From contig NZ_JAVBXX010000030.1 in assembly GCF_030824335.1 (NCBI RefSeq), forward strand, positions 1 through 38,664: DNA of 38,664 bases, in the 5' to 3' direction. The notes below the pieces were generated by a model. That model had not been told where the DNA came from, did not search any database, and saw only the letters and a list, made by a program, of their open reading frames with translations. A program made the translations under genes and the position numbers. Positions 1-8,198 of this stretch are shown here, piece by piece. Position 1 is the first letter of the stretch. Every line of letters starts with the position of its first letter. This DNA is from Azonexus sp. (GTDB lineage: Bacteria; Pseudomonadota; Gammaproteobacteria; Burkholderiales; Rhodocyclaceae).

Positions 1-809
1 GAATCATCGTCGTAACTTCCGGCAAGGGCGGGGTCGGCAAGACCACCACCAGCGCCAGCTTCTCCACTGGCCTCGCGCTGCGCGGCTACAAAACCGCCGT
101 CATCGACTTCGACGTGGGCCTGCGCAATCTCGACCTGATCATGGGTTGCGAACGCCGTGTCGTCTATGATCTGGTCAATGTCATCAACGGTGAAGCCACG
201 CTGACCCAAGCGCTGATCAAGGACAAGCATTGCGACAACCTGTATGTGCTACCGGCCTCGCAAACCCGCGACAAGGACGCGTTGACCGAAGAAGGCGTGG
301 AAAAAGTCCTGAAGGAACTGGAACACCAGGCCTTCGATTTCATCATCTGCGATTCGCCGGCCGGCATTGAAACCGGCGCCGTGATGGCGCTGACCTTCGC
401 TGACGAAGCCATCGTCGTGACCAATCCGGAAGTCTCATCGGTGCGCGACTCCGACCGCATTCTCGGCATCCTGCAGGCCAAGTCGCGGCGCGCCATCGAA
501 AACCGCGAACCGGTCAAGGAACATCTGCTGATCACCCGCTACAACCCGACCCGCGTCGAAGCCGGCGAAATGCTGTCGTACAAGGACATCCAGGAAATCC
601 TGCGGGTCGCCATCATCGGCGTCATTCCGGAATCGGAAGAAGTGCTGCAAGCCTCCAACCAGGGCTCGCCGGTCATCCACCAGAAGGAAACCGACGCCGC
701 CGAAGCCTACCAGGACGTCATCTCCCGCTTCCTCGGCGAAGACAAACCGCTGCGCTTCGTCGACTACGTCAAGCCGGGCCTGCTGAAGCGCCTGTTCGGA
801 GGCAAATAA
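1..809 (+). CDS. minD: Septum site-determining ATPase MinD (5' end missing)
   Basis: MinD is the membrane-associated ATPase that, with MinC and MinE, keeps the division septum at mid-cell. The reading frame is open from base 3. It starts inside the first beta strand, directly before the deviant Walker A motif GKGGVGKTT, so only a few N-terminal codons lie outside the window. The conserved segment [12 protein letters not shown] (switch region) and DSPAGIE (Walker B-like) follow. The C-terminus ends in a basic amphipathic stretch ([11 protein letters not shown]), the membrane-targeting sequence typical of MinD. minE follows after one base, the usual min operon order; minC would be expected just upstream. 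Identification is secure. Confidence 0.97.
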   Translation, partial: IIVVTSGKGGVGKTTTSASFSTGLALRGYKTAVIDFDVGLRNLDLIMGCERRVVYDLVNVINGEATLTQALIKDKHCDNLYVLPASQTRDKDALTEEGVEKVLKELEHQAFDFIICDSPAGIETGAVMALTFADEAIVVTNPEVSSVRDSDRILGILQAKSRRAIENREPVKEHLLITRYNPTRVEAGEMLSYKDIQEILRVAIIGVIPESEEVLQASNQGSPVIHQKETDAAEAYQDVISRFLGEDKPLRFVDYVKPGLLKRLFGGK

Positions 810-810
810 A

Positions 811-1068
811 ATGTCCTGGCTCCAGAAACTGTTCGGCAACCAGCCGAAAACGGCCCAGGTGGCCAAGGAACGACTGCAACTGATCATCGCGCACGAACGC
901 GACGGCGGCGGCAGCAGCGTCAATTTCCTGCCTGACCTGCAGCGTGAGTTGATCGCCGTGATTTCCAAGTACGTCAAGGTCAATACCGAAGACATCCGCG
1001 TTTCGCTGGAAAAACAGGGCAATTACGAGGTATTGGAAGTCAATATCGTATTGCCGGAAAAAGGCTGA
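811..1068 (+). CDS. minE: Cell division topological specificity factor MinE
   Basis: MinE stimulates the MinD ATPase and drives pole-to-pole oscillation of the Min system. The 85-residue protein has the normal family length. It has an N-terminal amphipathic membrane-binding segment (MSWLQKLFG), an anti-MinCD region with the conserved [13 protein letters not shown] motif, and a C-terminal topological-specificity domain ending in VNIVLPE. It starts one base after minD and is surely co-transcribed with it. A strong hairpin terminator lies 27 bases after the stop, so the min operon ends here and the following nif genes have their own promoter. Confidence 0.97.
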   Translation: MSWLQKLFGNQPKTAQVAKERLQLIIAHERDGGGSSVNFLPDLQRELIAVISKYVKVNTEDIRVSLEKQGNYEVLEVNIVLPEKG

Positions 1069-1095
1069 TTTTTCACCGTTGACCGCAGAAGCATC

Positions 1096-1124
1096 AGAGG
1101 CCGCCAGTCAGCGGCCTCTTTTTT
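1096..1124 (+). terminator. Rho-independent terminator of the min operon
   Basis: A perfect 9-bp stem (1096-1104 pairing with 1111-1119), rich in GC, closes a 6-base loop and runs into six T residues. It separates minDE from the nif operon that begins at 1237. Confidence 0.93.
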
Positions 1125-1132
1125 GTCCGCAT

Positions 1133-1148
1133 TGTCGCAAAGGCAACA
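1133..1148 (+). promoter_or_regulatory. NifA upstream activator site (TGT-N10-ACA)
   Basis: TGT at 1133-1135 and ACA at 1146-1148 are separated by exactly ten bases, the consensus of the NifA enhancer. The site ends 43 bases before the -24 element of the sigma-54 promoter. It lies immediately after the minE terminator, so it can only serve the downstream nif operon. Confidence 0.8.
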
Positions 1149-1191
1149 ACGCGATATAACAACAAGCCATTGATTCAATGGCATTTATAGC

Positions 1192-1207
1192 TGGCACTTC
1201 CCTTGCA
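1192..1207 (+). promoter_or_regulatory. Sigma-54 (-24/-12) promoter of the ferredoxin-nifZ-nifF operon
   Basis: TGGCAC (1192-1197), five bases, then TTGCA (1203-1207) matches the RpoN consensus TGGCAC-N5-TTGCW at every defined position. It sits 30 bases before the first gene, leaving a leader with the ribosome-binding sequence CAGGAG. Confidence 0.95.
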
Positions 1208-1236
1208 AGGGTTCTCCCATCATTCAGGAGAACAGC

Positions 1237-1566
1237 ATGCCAAAACCCAAGAAACACGTCCTCGTCTGCACCCAGGGTCGCCCGGCCGGCCACCCGCGCG
1301 GGTCTTGTCAGGAAAAAGGCTGCGGCCCGACCTGGCAGGCCTTCTCGGACGAGTTCACCGCCCGCAACCTGTGGGCTTCCGGCTTCCAGCTGACCAACAC
1401 CGGCTGCCTCGGCCCCTGCCATCTCGGCACCAGCGTCATCATCTACCCGGAAGGTACGATGTACGTCGGCGTCAAGCCGGAAGATGTCGGCACCATCATC
1501 GACGAACACCTGATGTTCGATCAACCGGTCGAGCGCCTGCTGGCGCCGGCCGACGTCTGGGCCTGA
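1237..1566 (+). CDS. Thioredoxin-like [2Fe-2S] ferredoxin
   Basis: A 109-residue ferredoxin of the thioredoxin-fold [2Fe-2S] family (the Clostridium pasteurianum 2Fe-ferredoxin / Azotobacter Shethna I type). Four cysteines show it: a C-x12-C pair near the N-terminus (CTQ...GSC) and a C-x3-C pair in NTGCLGPC. The product is cytoplasmic, with no signal peptide. CAGGAG precedes the ATG by 5 bases. It is the first gene behind a sigma-54/NifA promoter and is followed by nifZ after 4 bases, so it is expected to be made only under nitrogen-fixing conditions. Members of this family in nif clusters are thought to act as electron carriers or in nitrogenase maturation; the partner cannot be told from sequence. 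Confidence 0.92.
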   Translation: MPKPKKHVLVCTQGRPAGHPRGSCQEKGCGPTWQAFSDEFTARNLWASGFQLTNTGCLGPCHLGTSVIIYPEGTMYVGVKPEDVGTIIDEHLMFDQPVERLLAPADVWA

Positions 1567-1570
1567 GATC

Positions 1571-1840
1571 ATGGAAACCGTCCAATACGAAATCGGCGAC
1601 ATGGTGTTCGCCGCGGAAAACATCTACAACGATGGCGGCATGCCCGGCGTCGACGATGAAGACGGCCTGCTCGTCCCGGCCGGCGCGCGTGGCGTAGTCG
1701 TGCATTTCGGCCACACCGAGTTGAATCCGGAACAGGAAATCTACCTGGTGCGCTTCGAAAGCGGCCCGGATGACCTGCTCGGCGACCCGGTCGGCGTGCT
1801 GCCCGAGGAATTGACGCAGAATATTGCGGTCGACGCCTGA
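1571..1840 (+). CDS. nifZ: Nitrogen fixation protein NifZ
   Basis: NifZ helps form the second P-cluster of the MoFe protein during nitrogenase maturation. The 89-residue protein carries the family hallmarks: an early YEIGDMVFAAENIYNDG block, GARGVVVHFGH in the middle, and EIYLVRFE followed by a conserved L-G-D-P-V-G-V-LPEEL ending. It lies 4 bases after the ferredoxin gene and 3 bases before nifF, in one operon. The length agrees with short, single-domain NifZ proteins. Confidence 0.92.
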   Translation: METVQYEIGDMVFAAENIYNDGGMPGVDDEDGLLVPAGARGVVVHFGHTELNPEQEIYLVRFESGPDDLLGDPVGVLPEELTQNIAVDA

Positions 1841-1843
1841 AAA

Positions 1844-2377
1844 ATGGGAAAAATCGGCATTTTCTTCGGCACCGACACCGGCCGCACGCGGCTGGTGGCC
1901 AAGCAGATCGCCAAGAAACTCGGCGACGCTGCGGCCACCCCGGTCAATATCGGGCGCACGACGCTGGCCGATTTCCTCGCCCTTGACTGCCTGATCGTCG
2001 GCAGCCCGACGCTCGGCGACGGCGAACTACCCGGCGAATCGACCGGGCTGACCCAGCCGAGCTGGGAAGAATTCCTGCCGCAACTGGCCGGCGCCGATCT
2101 GAGCGGCAAGACCATCGCCATCTTCGGCCTCGGCGACCAGAAGAAATACCCGGATGAATTCGTCGACGCCATCGGCATCCTGCACGATGCCTTCGTTGCC
2201 GGCGGCGCCCGTGTCGTCGGTCGCTGGCCGACAGCCGGCTACGAATTCAACGCCTCGCAGGCGGTCGACGGCGAGCACTTCCTCGGGCTGGCCATCGACC
2301 AGCACCACCAGGGCCTGCTCACTGAACAACGCATCGATGCCTGGCTGGAAATAATCAAACCGGCCTTGCTGCCATGA
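1844..2377 (+). CDS. nifF: Nitrogenase flavodoxin NifF
   Basis: A long-chain flavodoxin of 177 residues, expected to carry one FMN and pass low-potential electrons to nitrogenase reductase. The FMN phosphate-binding loop is FFGTDTGRTR near the N-terminus. The flavin-stacking loop SPTLGDGELPG and the second loop FGLGDQKKYPDEF are intact, and the roughly 20-residue insertion typical of long-chain NifF-type flavodoxins is present. Its place between nifZ and a small nif-operon gene, behind a sigma-54 promoter, supports the nif-specific assignment over a housekeeping flavodoxin. The 3' end overlaps the next gene by 4 bases (ATGA). Confidence 0.94.
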   Translation: MGKIGIFFGTDTGRTRLVAKQIAKKLGDAAATPVNIGRTTLADFLALDCLIVGSPTLGDGELPGESTGLTQPSWEEFLPQLAGADLSGKTIAIFGLGDQKKYPDEFVDAIGILHDAFVAGGARVVGRWPTAGYEFNASQAVDGEHFLGLAIDQHHQGLLTEQRIDAWLEIIKPALLP

Positions 2378-2679
2378 ATACCAATCCCTGGTCCCTGCCC
2401 AAGGATCGTTCGCTACGCCGCTTGCTCGTCTCGCTCGATGAAAAAGTCGGCACCAGCTGCGATGTCGCCCCCGACGACGGTGCCGATCCGTGCATCGTCA
2501 CGCTCTACCACAGCGAACTGGTGAACCTGCGCGCCCACATCTACCTGCACGGCCAGCGCCCCGGCACCTACGGCGTGTTCTACGAATACCCGCATCCGGT
2601 GCCCGGCATCATCGAAACCGAAGAAAACCTGCCGCTGCCGAAAGCGCTAGCCAGCCTGAGCATGCACTTCGACGCCTGA
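2374..2679 (+). CDS. Uncharacterised nif-operon protein (101 aa)
   Basis: I do not recognise this family. The 101-residue acidic protein overlaps the nifF stop by 4 bases, so it is translationally coupled and belongs to the sigma-54-driven operon. It starts NPWSLPKDRSLRRLLVSLDEKVG, has two cysteines (TSCDV and DPCIV), and contains a central part predicted to be beta-rich (VTLYHSELVNLRAHIYLHGQ). No signal peptide or membrane helix is seen. Its codon use resembles its neighbours. It ends 5 bases before the stop of the convergent GGDEF-EAL gene. Context suggests a nitrogenase-related accessory role, but nothing in the sequence defines it. Confidence 0.75.
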   Translation: MNTNPWSLPKDRSLRRLLVSLDEKVGTSCDVAPDDGADPCIVTLYHSELVNLRAHIYLHGQRPGTYGVFYEYPHPVPGIIETEENLPLPKALASLSMHFDA

Positions 2680-2684
2680 AACGA

Positions 2685-5378
2685 CTAGGTTTCGCTGCGT
2701 CCCTGTGGATACCGGAACCCCAGGATGTAATCCTTGGCCACATCCGCCGCCAGCGGCTTGCTGAACAGATAGCCCTGGATCCACTGGCATCCGATACGCG
2801 AGACGAATTCAAGCTGGGCCTCGGTTTCGACGCCTTCAGCGATCACTTGCATGCCCAGCTTCTGGGCCAGCAACATGGTCATTTCACAAATGGCCGCGTC
2901 GTTTTCATCGGTCTCGATATCCTTCACGAAGGAACGGTCGATCTTGATGATGTCGATGGGAAACAGCTTCAGATAGGCCAGCGACGAATAGCCGGTACCG
3001 AAATCGTCGAGCGCCAGTTTGACGCCGATATCGGCCAGCGCCTGCATCATGATGATGTTCTCTTCCGGATTGCACATGGCCATCGATTCGGTGATTTCCA
3101 GATGCAGCAGATCGGTCGGCAAGGCGAATTTTTCGATGGCCTGCCTGACCAGGGCGGGCAGGTTCTTGTCCTGGAATTGGGCCGGACTCAGATTGACCGA
3201 CATGTGCAGATCGGACAAACCCGCTTCGCGCCACAATTTCAATTGCTGGCACGCTTCTTCGAGCACCCATTTACCCAGCGGAACAATCAGTCGGGTTTCT
3301 TCGGCCAGCGCGATGAAGTCGCCGGGAAAAACCATGCCGCGCGCCGGATGCTGCCAGCGCACCAGCGCCTCGACGCCAACCACGCGACCGGTATGCGGTT
3401 CGACCTGAGGCTGGTAATGCAGCACGAACTGCCCTTTTTCCAGCGCGATTTCCAGTTCATGCTCGACCGTCACGCGCTCCGCCACCTCTGCCCGCATGGC
3501 TTCGGTATAGAACTGGTAGTTGCCGCGTCCCGAGGCTTTCGCGTGGTACATGGCGATATCGGCATTTTTGATCAGCTCACTGGTCTCACCGGCATCTTCG
3601 GGATAAAAACAGATGCCAACACTGGGCGAGGTGCGCAGCTCAGTACCGGCAATGCGATAGGGTGCGGCAAGCTGCGTCACGATCTTGCCGGCGATTTCAG
3701 CAACGTCGCTTTCGCTGTCAATTCCGGCCAGTACCACGACAAATTCGTCGCCCCCCAGGCGAGCCACGATATCGCTCTCGCGCACCGCCTGCTGCAGGCG
3801 TTTCGCTACCAGAACCAGCAACTGGTCGCCCACGTTGTGGCCGAGCGTATCGTTGATCGTCTTGAAATGATCGAGGTCGATCAACATGACAGCCAGCGAC
3901 TTGCCGTAACGTCGCGCAAAAACCATGCCCTGCTCCAGGCGCTGGTAAAGGCTGAAACGGTTGGGTAGCCCGGTCAACGCATCGTGATGGGCCAAAAACA
4001 GGATCTTGTCTTCTGCCGCCTTGCGATCCGTGATGTCTTCGAAGGCACCGATGTAATTGACGATCTTGCCGGCATTGTCGCGCACGACGGAAATCGACAA
4101 GCGTTTCGGATACGGCTCACCGGTTTTGCGTCGATCCCAAAGTTCGCCCTGCCAATGATCGCTGCTTTCCAGCGCGGCCCACATGTCGCGATATATTTCC
4201 GGCGTCGTATTCCCCGCCGACAACATACGGGGGTCCTGGCCGATGGCTTCTTCCTGACTGTAGCCGGTCAGCTTGGTGAATTCATGATTGACGGCAAGAA
4301 TCCGGTTGTTCGCGTCGGTGATCAGGATGGCTTCACCACTATTGGAAAAGACCCGGGACATCAGATGCAGGTTGTTTTCAACCCGCTTGCGGTCCGTCAT
4401 GTCGCGACCGATCCCCAGCACGCCAATCACCTGCCCGTTGAATCCGGGCATCGGCGTCTTGATGGTTTCGAGGAAAATGACCTGCCCACTCTCGGCGTGA
4501 ATCAGCCACTCTTCATTGAGCTTCGGCTCACCGGCCAGCAGGGCTTCCTGATCTTTTTGGCGGAAAAAATCGGCCAGTTCCTGCGACGTAAAGTCGTAAT
4601 CCGTCCGCCCGATGATCTCGCTGGCCGGGGCACCAAACAAGCGGCTGAACGCCTGGTTGCACGCCATGAAGGTGCCTTCCGTATCTTTCAGCCAAACCGG
4701 ATCGGGTAGCGCGTTGATCAGGGTTTCCATCTGACTGCGACTTTCATTAAGGCGCAGGTTAGTCAGCGAAAGATGGGACAGATAAGATGCCAGACCGACG
4801 ATGAGCCCCATGATCCGGCGCACGCGTTCGCGACTGAAGCGCGGCATGTCGTGGATGGCTTCCAGATAGGCTATCTTGTCGAAACCATAGCGTTCGGCCT
4901 GGGCGATGAAGAAGGCGTCGTCGATTTCGTCGTCATCGTAAAAAAACTGCCCGCAATAAAGATTCCCCAGATGTTCCGTGCCGACGAAGACCGGCGTCAC
5001 GACATCCCACAAACCGTTCTTGCATTTGTAATCGATGAACTCGCCTTCTTTCAGATGGCTGGACAGAAACAGGTCGCTCTCGGTGCAATTGGCACACGAA
5101 CTGGGTGTGGCCCGGTGAAAGGCCGTGCAGGCTTTTTGCCAACCGGCGCTCTGGAGAATATTGCCGGAGGGATCAAGCAGCGCAGTCGGCATGCCAACCA
5201 GCAGCGTCAAATCGTCAAGCAAGGTGCTCAAGGCTTTGATATCGATCAGCGAAGCCACGTGCGTATCCGATACGGCGTTAGGCGCCCTGCTGCTGGCCAG
5301 ATCCGGCGTGACGCCACTATCCAGACGCCCTGGATACCACTTCACCACAACGGGATCATCAACCTTGAAAGTCCCCAT
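2685..5378 (-). CDS. PocR-PAS-PAS-GGDEF-EAL c-di-GMP signalling protein
   Basis: A soluble 897-residue sensor that would make and/or degrade cyclic di-GMP. Approximate order: PocR sensory domain (45-205, with cysteines in CANCTE, YKCKNG and LYCGQF), PAS (215-330), PAS (335-455), GGDEF (460-620) and EAL (635-885). The cyclase signature GGDEF is intact and has an RxxD inhibitory site (RESD) five residues upstream. The EAL domain keeps EALVRW, NLSPAQF, DDFGTGYSSL, KIDRSF and AEGVETEAQ, so both activities look possible. A GTG at 5408 opens the frame, but the ATG at 5378 has AGGAG upstream and is preferred. PocR domains in other proteins sense small diols or similar ligands. It ends 5 bases from the convergent nif operon. 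Confidence 0.92.
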   Translation of the reverse strand: MGTFKVDDPVVVKWYPGRLDSGVTPDLASSRAPNAVSDTHVASLIDIKALSTLLDDLTLLVGMPTALLDPSGNILQSAGWQKACTAFHRATPSSCANCTESDLFLSSHLKEGEFIDYKCKNGLWDVVTPVFVGTEHLGNLYCGQFFYDDDEIDDAFFIAQAERYGFDKIAYLEAIHDMPRFSRERVRRIMGLIVGLASYLSHLSLTNLRLNESRSQMETLINALPDPVWLKDTEGTFMACNQAFSRLFGAPASEIIGRTDYDFTSQELADFFRQKDQEALLAGEPKLNEEWLIHAESGQVIFLETIKTPMPGFNGQVIGVLGIGRDMTDRKRVENNLHLMSRVFSNSGEAILITDANNRILAVNHEFTKLTGYSQEEAIGQDPRMLSAGNTTPEIYRDMWAALESSDHWQGELWDRRKTGEPYPKRLSISVVRDNAGKIVNYIGAFEDITDRKAAEDKILFLAHHDALTGLPNRFSLYQRLEQGMVFARRYGKSLAVMLIDLDHFKTINDTLGHNVGDQLLVLVAKRLQQAVRESDIVARLGGDEFVVVLAGIDSESDVAEIAGKIVTQLAAPYRIAGTELRTSPSVGICFYPEDAGETSELIKNADIAMYHAKASGRGNYQFYTEAMRAEVAERVTVEHELEIALEKGQFVLHYQPQVEPHTGRVVGVEALVRWQHPARGMVFPGDFIALAEETRLIVPLGKWVLEEACQQLKLWREAGLSDLHMSVNLSPAQFQDKNLPALVRQAIEKFALPTDLLHLEITESMAMCNPEENIIMMQALADIGVKLALDDFGTGYSSLAYLKLFPIDIIKIDRSFVKDIETDENDAAICEMTMLLAQKLGMQVIAEGVETEAQLEFVSRIGCQWIQGYLFSKPLAADVAKDYILGFRYPQGRSET

Positions 5379-5443
5379 TTCGATTACGTCTCCTGATATT
5401 TGAGTCACGCCAACGAAATTCGTGTCGCAGGTCTTTTCCCTTC

Positions 5444-5474
5444 ATTATAAGAGGGACTTTAGCAATGACATCAA
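5444..5474 (-). promoter_or_regulatory. Possible sigma-70 promoter of the PocR-GGDEF-EAL gene
   Basis: On the minus strand a perfect TATAAT (5444-5449) lies about 65 bases upstream of the chosen start. The nearest -35-like element, TTGATG (5469-5474), is 19 bases away, longer than ideal, so only the -10 is convincing. Confidence 0.4.
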
Positions 5475-5516
5475 GCATCAAGGGAAAGTATCCGGCCTGG
5501 AAAACGGCGGAGAACG

Positions 5517-6857
5517 CTAGCCCAGCGCATGAGCCAGCAACACCGCAACGTGCACCGCATCACGCCCGCTACCGTCCTTGATCTGGTGCCGGCAGGAAAA
5601 ACCGTCGGCAACGATCAAGGCGTCATCCGGCGCCGCACGCACCGCCGGCAGCAAGGCCAGTTCGCCCATCTGGCGCGAGGCTTCGTAATGCTCGGCCTCC
5701 AGCCCGAAACTGCCGGACATGCCGCAACAACTGGCATCGACGATGTCGAACTCGAATTCTGGAATCCAGCCGAGCACTTTTTTGACCGACTTCATCGCGC
5801 CGAAGGCCTTCTGGTGACAATGCCCATGCACGACGGCCCGGCCGCCGGGAATCGGCTTCAAGTCGAGTTTCAGTCCCTTGTTGCCTTCGCGCATCAGGAA
5901 CTCCTCGAACAGGAAGGCCTGTTTCGATAGTTGACCGACCTCGGGACCGAGTCCGAGGCTGTAGAACTCGTCGCGCAACGCCAACAGGCAGGAGGGCTCC
6001 AGGCCGATGATCGGCGTGCCGGCGGCCAGCGCTGGAGCCAGCGCCGCCATGACCCGCTGCGCTTCCACTTTGGCCTCATCGACCATGCCCTGCGACAGAT
6101 AGGTACGGCCACAACACAGCGGACGTTCGGGTTCGGCATCGGTTTTTGCCGGTTCGAGCACGTCGACCGCATAACCGCCGGCGCGCAATACCTTGATCGC
6201 CGCCTCGGCAATTTCCGGCGTGTAGTAATGCGTGAAGGTATCGACAAAAAGCAGCACTTTGCCGCGTTGACCGCAGGATTCTGCGCTTTCGGCACGAAAA
6301 CCGTCAGCCACGATTGCCGGGATTGGCCGTTGCGCTGCAATACCCAGCCAGCGCTCGGCCAGCTTCGCCACCCAAGGCGAAGCGTTGCGCAGCCGCACCA
6401 GCGCCTGCAGCGTCGGCCGCCTTTCGTGCAGCCAGCGCGGCAAGGCGGCGAACAGCCGGGTCCGCCGCGAAACACCAAGACGGGCATTCTTCTGCGCCAG
6501 GTATTCGGTCTTGATCAGCGTCATGTCTACGGCGCTCGGGCATTCCTTCTTGCAGCCCTTGCACGACACGCACAGATCCATCGCCGCGACCAGATCGGGA
6601 TGGGCGAACGGGTCGTCGCCAAACTCGCCATTGAGCGCCGCTTTGAACGCCTTGACCCGCGCCCCGGTCGAATGCGCCGGATCGTGCGTGATGCGATAGC
6701 TCGGACACATCACGCCCTTGCCGTCGCGCTGGCACTGGTGATTGTTCATGCACACGGCAACGGCCTTGGCATAGTTGCCGCCGGTCGCCGGAATGCCGGC
6801 GTAAGCGTCGCCGACGCCATAGGTGTCGTAGGCCGACCAGTCGAGATAGGTTTTCAT
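5517..6857 (-). CDS. CCG-domain 4Fe-4S oxidoreductase subunit (stand-alone)
   Basis: A 446-residue iron-sulfur protein of the GlpC / C-terminal YdiJ type. Motifs in order: a first cysteine group (VCMNNHQCQ...VMCPSYR), a classical 4Fe-4S group (CVSCKGCKKECP), then two cysteine-rich CCG domains (PLCCGRTY with a preceding FVDTFTHYY, and HGHCHQKA followed by DASCCGMSG). In family relatives this half follows an FAD-linked oxidase in one chain and passes electrons from 2-hydroxyacids such as D-lactate. Here no FAD domain is encoded upstream: the next gene is a small membrane protein. The frame is open to 7013, but homology begins around MKTYLDWSAYDTYG, so the ATG at 6857 is chosen; its ribosome-binding site is weak. 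The substrate is unknown. Confidence 0.85.
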   Translation of the reverse strand: MKTYLDWSAYDTYGVGDAYAGIPATGGNYAKAVAVCMNNHQCQRDGKGVMCPSYRITHDPAHSTGARVKAFKAALNGEFGDDPFAHPDLVAAMDLCVSCKGCKKECPSAVDMTLIKTEYLAQKNARLGVSRRTRLFAALPRWLHERRPTLQALVRLRNASPWVAKLAERWLGIAAQRPIPAIVADGFRAESAESCGQRGKVLLFVDTFTHYYTPEIAEAAIKVLRAGGYAVDVLEPAKTDAEPERPLCCGRTYLSQGMVDEAKVEAQRVMAALAPALAAGTPIIGLEPSCLLALRDEFYSLGLGPEVGQLSKQAFLFEEFLMREGNKGLKLDLKPIPGGRAVVHGHCHQKAFGAMKSVKKVLGWIPEFEFDIVDASCCGMSGSFGLEAEHYEASRQMGELALLPAVRAAPDDALIVADGFSCRHQIKDGSGRDAVHVAVLLAHALG

Positions 6858-6954
6858 GGGTGACAGCCAAGCAAAACCGACGCCACAAACTATGCTTTTA
6901 AAATCAACATATTGAGAAACGCAAGGCATGTCGGGATCGCGACAATGCTGGCGT

Positions 6955-7338
6955 CTAGTGGGCGAGTGGGTCGCGTTTGCCGCTGTGCTGGTGGAAAACC
7001 AGCGTGAAAGCACGACCGCTCAGGCTGCGAAAATGCAGGGCCTGCATGGCACCGCTGAAACCGCGATAACGGTGTGGCTGGCCATCGCTCGTGACGAAGT
7101 CGACCTCGCCGATACCGCGGTCGCGGCCGACGATCAGTGCCGGCCATTCCGGCTTGCCAAAGGTACCGACCGGAACGAAGCCCGCCGCCTTCTGCGCCTG
7201 CACGACACTGCGCTGGCTATCGTGGAAAAATCCACCGCCAGCCCGAAACACCAGCAGCACGGCGGCCAGGACGACCAAGGCCAGCGCCGTAACCCACAAA
7301 CGCGTCCGTCCGGTGCTGCCGAACAAGGTGATCAGCAT
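6955..7338 (-). CDS. Small membrane-anchored protein of unknown function
   Basis: A 127-residue protein that I do not recognise. One transmembrane helix lies near the N-terminus (about residues 13-32, LWVTALALVVLAAVLLVF), followed by a soluble domain of about 90 residues, probably periplasmic, that looks beta-rich (VGTFGKPEWPALIVGRDRGI and RAFTLVFHQH). The start ATG at 7338 has GGGGA six bases upstream on the minus strand. It is divergent from the ccdA-like gene, and its start lies about 70 bases from the ECF-type promoter on the other strand. It is separated from the iron-sulfur gene by about 100 bases and could be co-transcribed with it. Confidence 0.6.
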   Translation of the reverse strand: MLITLFGSTGRTRLWVTALALVVLAAVLLVFRAGGGFFHDSQRSVVQAQKAAGFVPVGTFGKPEWPALIVGRDRGIGEVDFVTSDGQPHRYRGFSGAMQALHFRSLSGRAFTLVFHQHSGKRDPLAH

Positions 7339-7405
7339 TCATGTCCCCGATAACTTTTCGACCGGCCGATTATCGATTGAACTACGGGCATGCGTGTACC
7401 GCCGG

Positions 7406-7432
7406 TGTAAGAAATCCCCCCGCTGCCACGAC
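7406..7432 (+). promoter_or_regulatory. Candidate ECF promoter 1 (TGTAAG-N17-CGAC), ccdA-like gene
   Basis: TGTAAG at 7406-7411 and CGAC at 7429-7432, separated by 17 bases. The same two blocks with the same spacing occur at 8199 and 10768. In all three the upstream block is followed by an A/T-rich stretch and the spacer is C-rich. The likely user is the ECF sigma factor encoded at 11241. Confidence 0.75.
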
Positions 7433-7456
7433 CAATCTCCAAACCCAGGAGAAATC

Positions 7457-8191
7457 ATGCTCGAAACCCTTTCCCCGGCCGTCCTCGGCCTTGCCTTGCT
7501 GGCCGGCAGCCTGACCACACTCTCGCCCTGCGTCTTTCCCGTGTTGCCGCTGGTGGTCGGCGGCGCTGTCCAGCAGAACCGGCTGGCGCCAGTGGCAATG
7601 GGCGTCGGCATGGCGCTGTCGTTTGCACTGATCGGCATATTGCTCGGCGCGCTCGGCCCGGCACTCGGCATCGACGGCGAGCATGTACGCACTTTCGGTG
7701 GCGTACTGCTGCTGACCTTTGGTCTGGTCATGCTGGTGCCGGCGCTCAATGCACGCTTCACCGCCTGGATGCTGCCCATCGCCAGCCAGGCCAATACTGC
7801 ATCGTCACGCTTCAATGGCGGCTCGCTGGGCGGCGCCTTCCTGCTTGGCGGAGTCCTCGGGCTGGTATGGAGCCCCTGCTCCGGCCCGCTGCTCGGCGCA
7901 GCGCTGAGCCTGGTCGCGGCGGAAGGCGGCGCCCTGCGCGGTGGCCTTGTGCTCGGTCTGTTCGGCACCGGTGCGGCAATACCGCTGGTCGCTGTGGCCT
8001 ACGCGTCACGCGCCGGCTTCGGTCGCGCCCGCGGCTGGGTCATGCAGCACATTGAGCGTATCAAGACGCTATTCGGCATCCTGTTGTTGCTCACCGGCAT
8101 CGCCATCCTGAGCGGTGCCGACAAATGGCTGGAAGCGATCGTAGTCGAACGTTTGCCGGATTCATGGGTCCGAGTCACCACACTGTTCTGA
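7457..8191 (+). CDS. CcdA/DsbD-like transmembrane thiol-electron transporter
   Basis: A 244-residue integral membrane protein of the CcdA/DsbD-beta family, which carries reducing equivalents from cytoplasmic thioredoxin across the inner membrane. About six hydrophobic helices are visible. The two redox cysteines are in the expected places: C25 in TLSPCVFP and C141 in WSPCSGP. The ribosome-binding sequence AGGAG is 5 bases before the ATG at 7457; the longer open frame upstream is not supported. It lies behind the first copy of the ECF-type promoter and directly before the RiPP precursor. Together with the periplasmic thioredoxin at 10831 it could keep cysteines of the exported peptide reduced, or supply electrons to a periplasmic peroxidase. 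Confidence 0.88.
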   Translation: MLETLSPAVLGLALLAGSLTTLSPCVFPVLPLVVGGAVQQNRLAPVAMGVGMALSFALIGILLGALGPALGIDGEHVRTFGGVLLLTFGLVMLVPALNARFTAWMLPIASQANTASSRFNGGSLGGAFLLGGVLGLVWSPCSGPLLGAALSLVAAEGGALRGGLVLGLFGTGAAIPLVAVAYASRAGFGRARGWVMQHIERIKTLFGILLLLTGIAILSGADKWLEAIVVERLPDSWVRVTTLF

Positions 8192-8198
8192 AATTTTC

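Noticed and set aside
2490..3968. Long plus-strand frame of 492 codons
   Set aside because: It lies opposite the GGDEF-EAL gene and has a His/Gln/Arg-rich composition typical of antisense frames in GC-rich DNA.
7091..7456. Long N-terminal extension of the ccdA-like frame
   Set aside because: It overlaps the small membrane-protein gene on the other strand and the ECF-type promoter, and its translation is low-complexity; the ATG at 7457 with AGGAG is far better.
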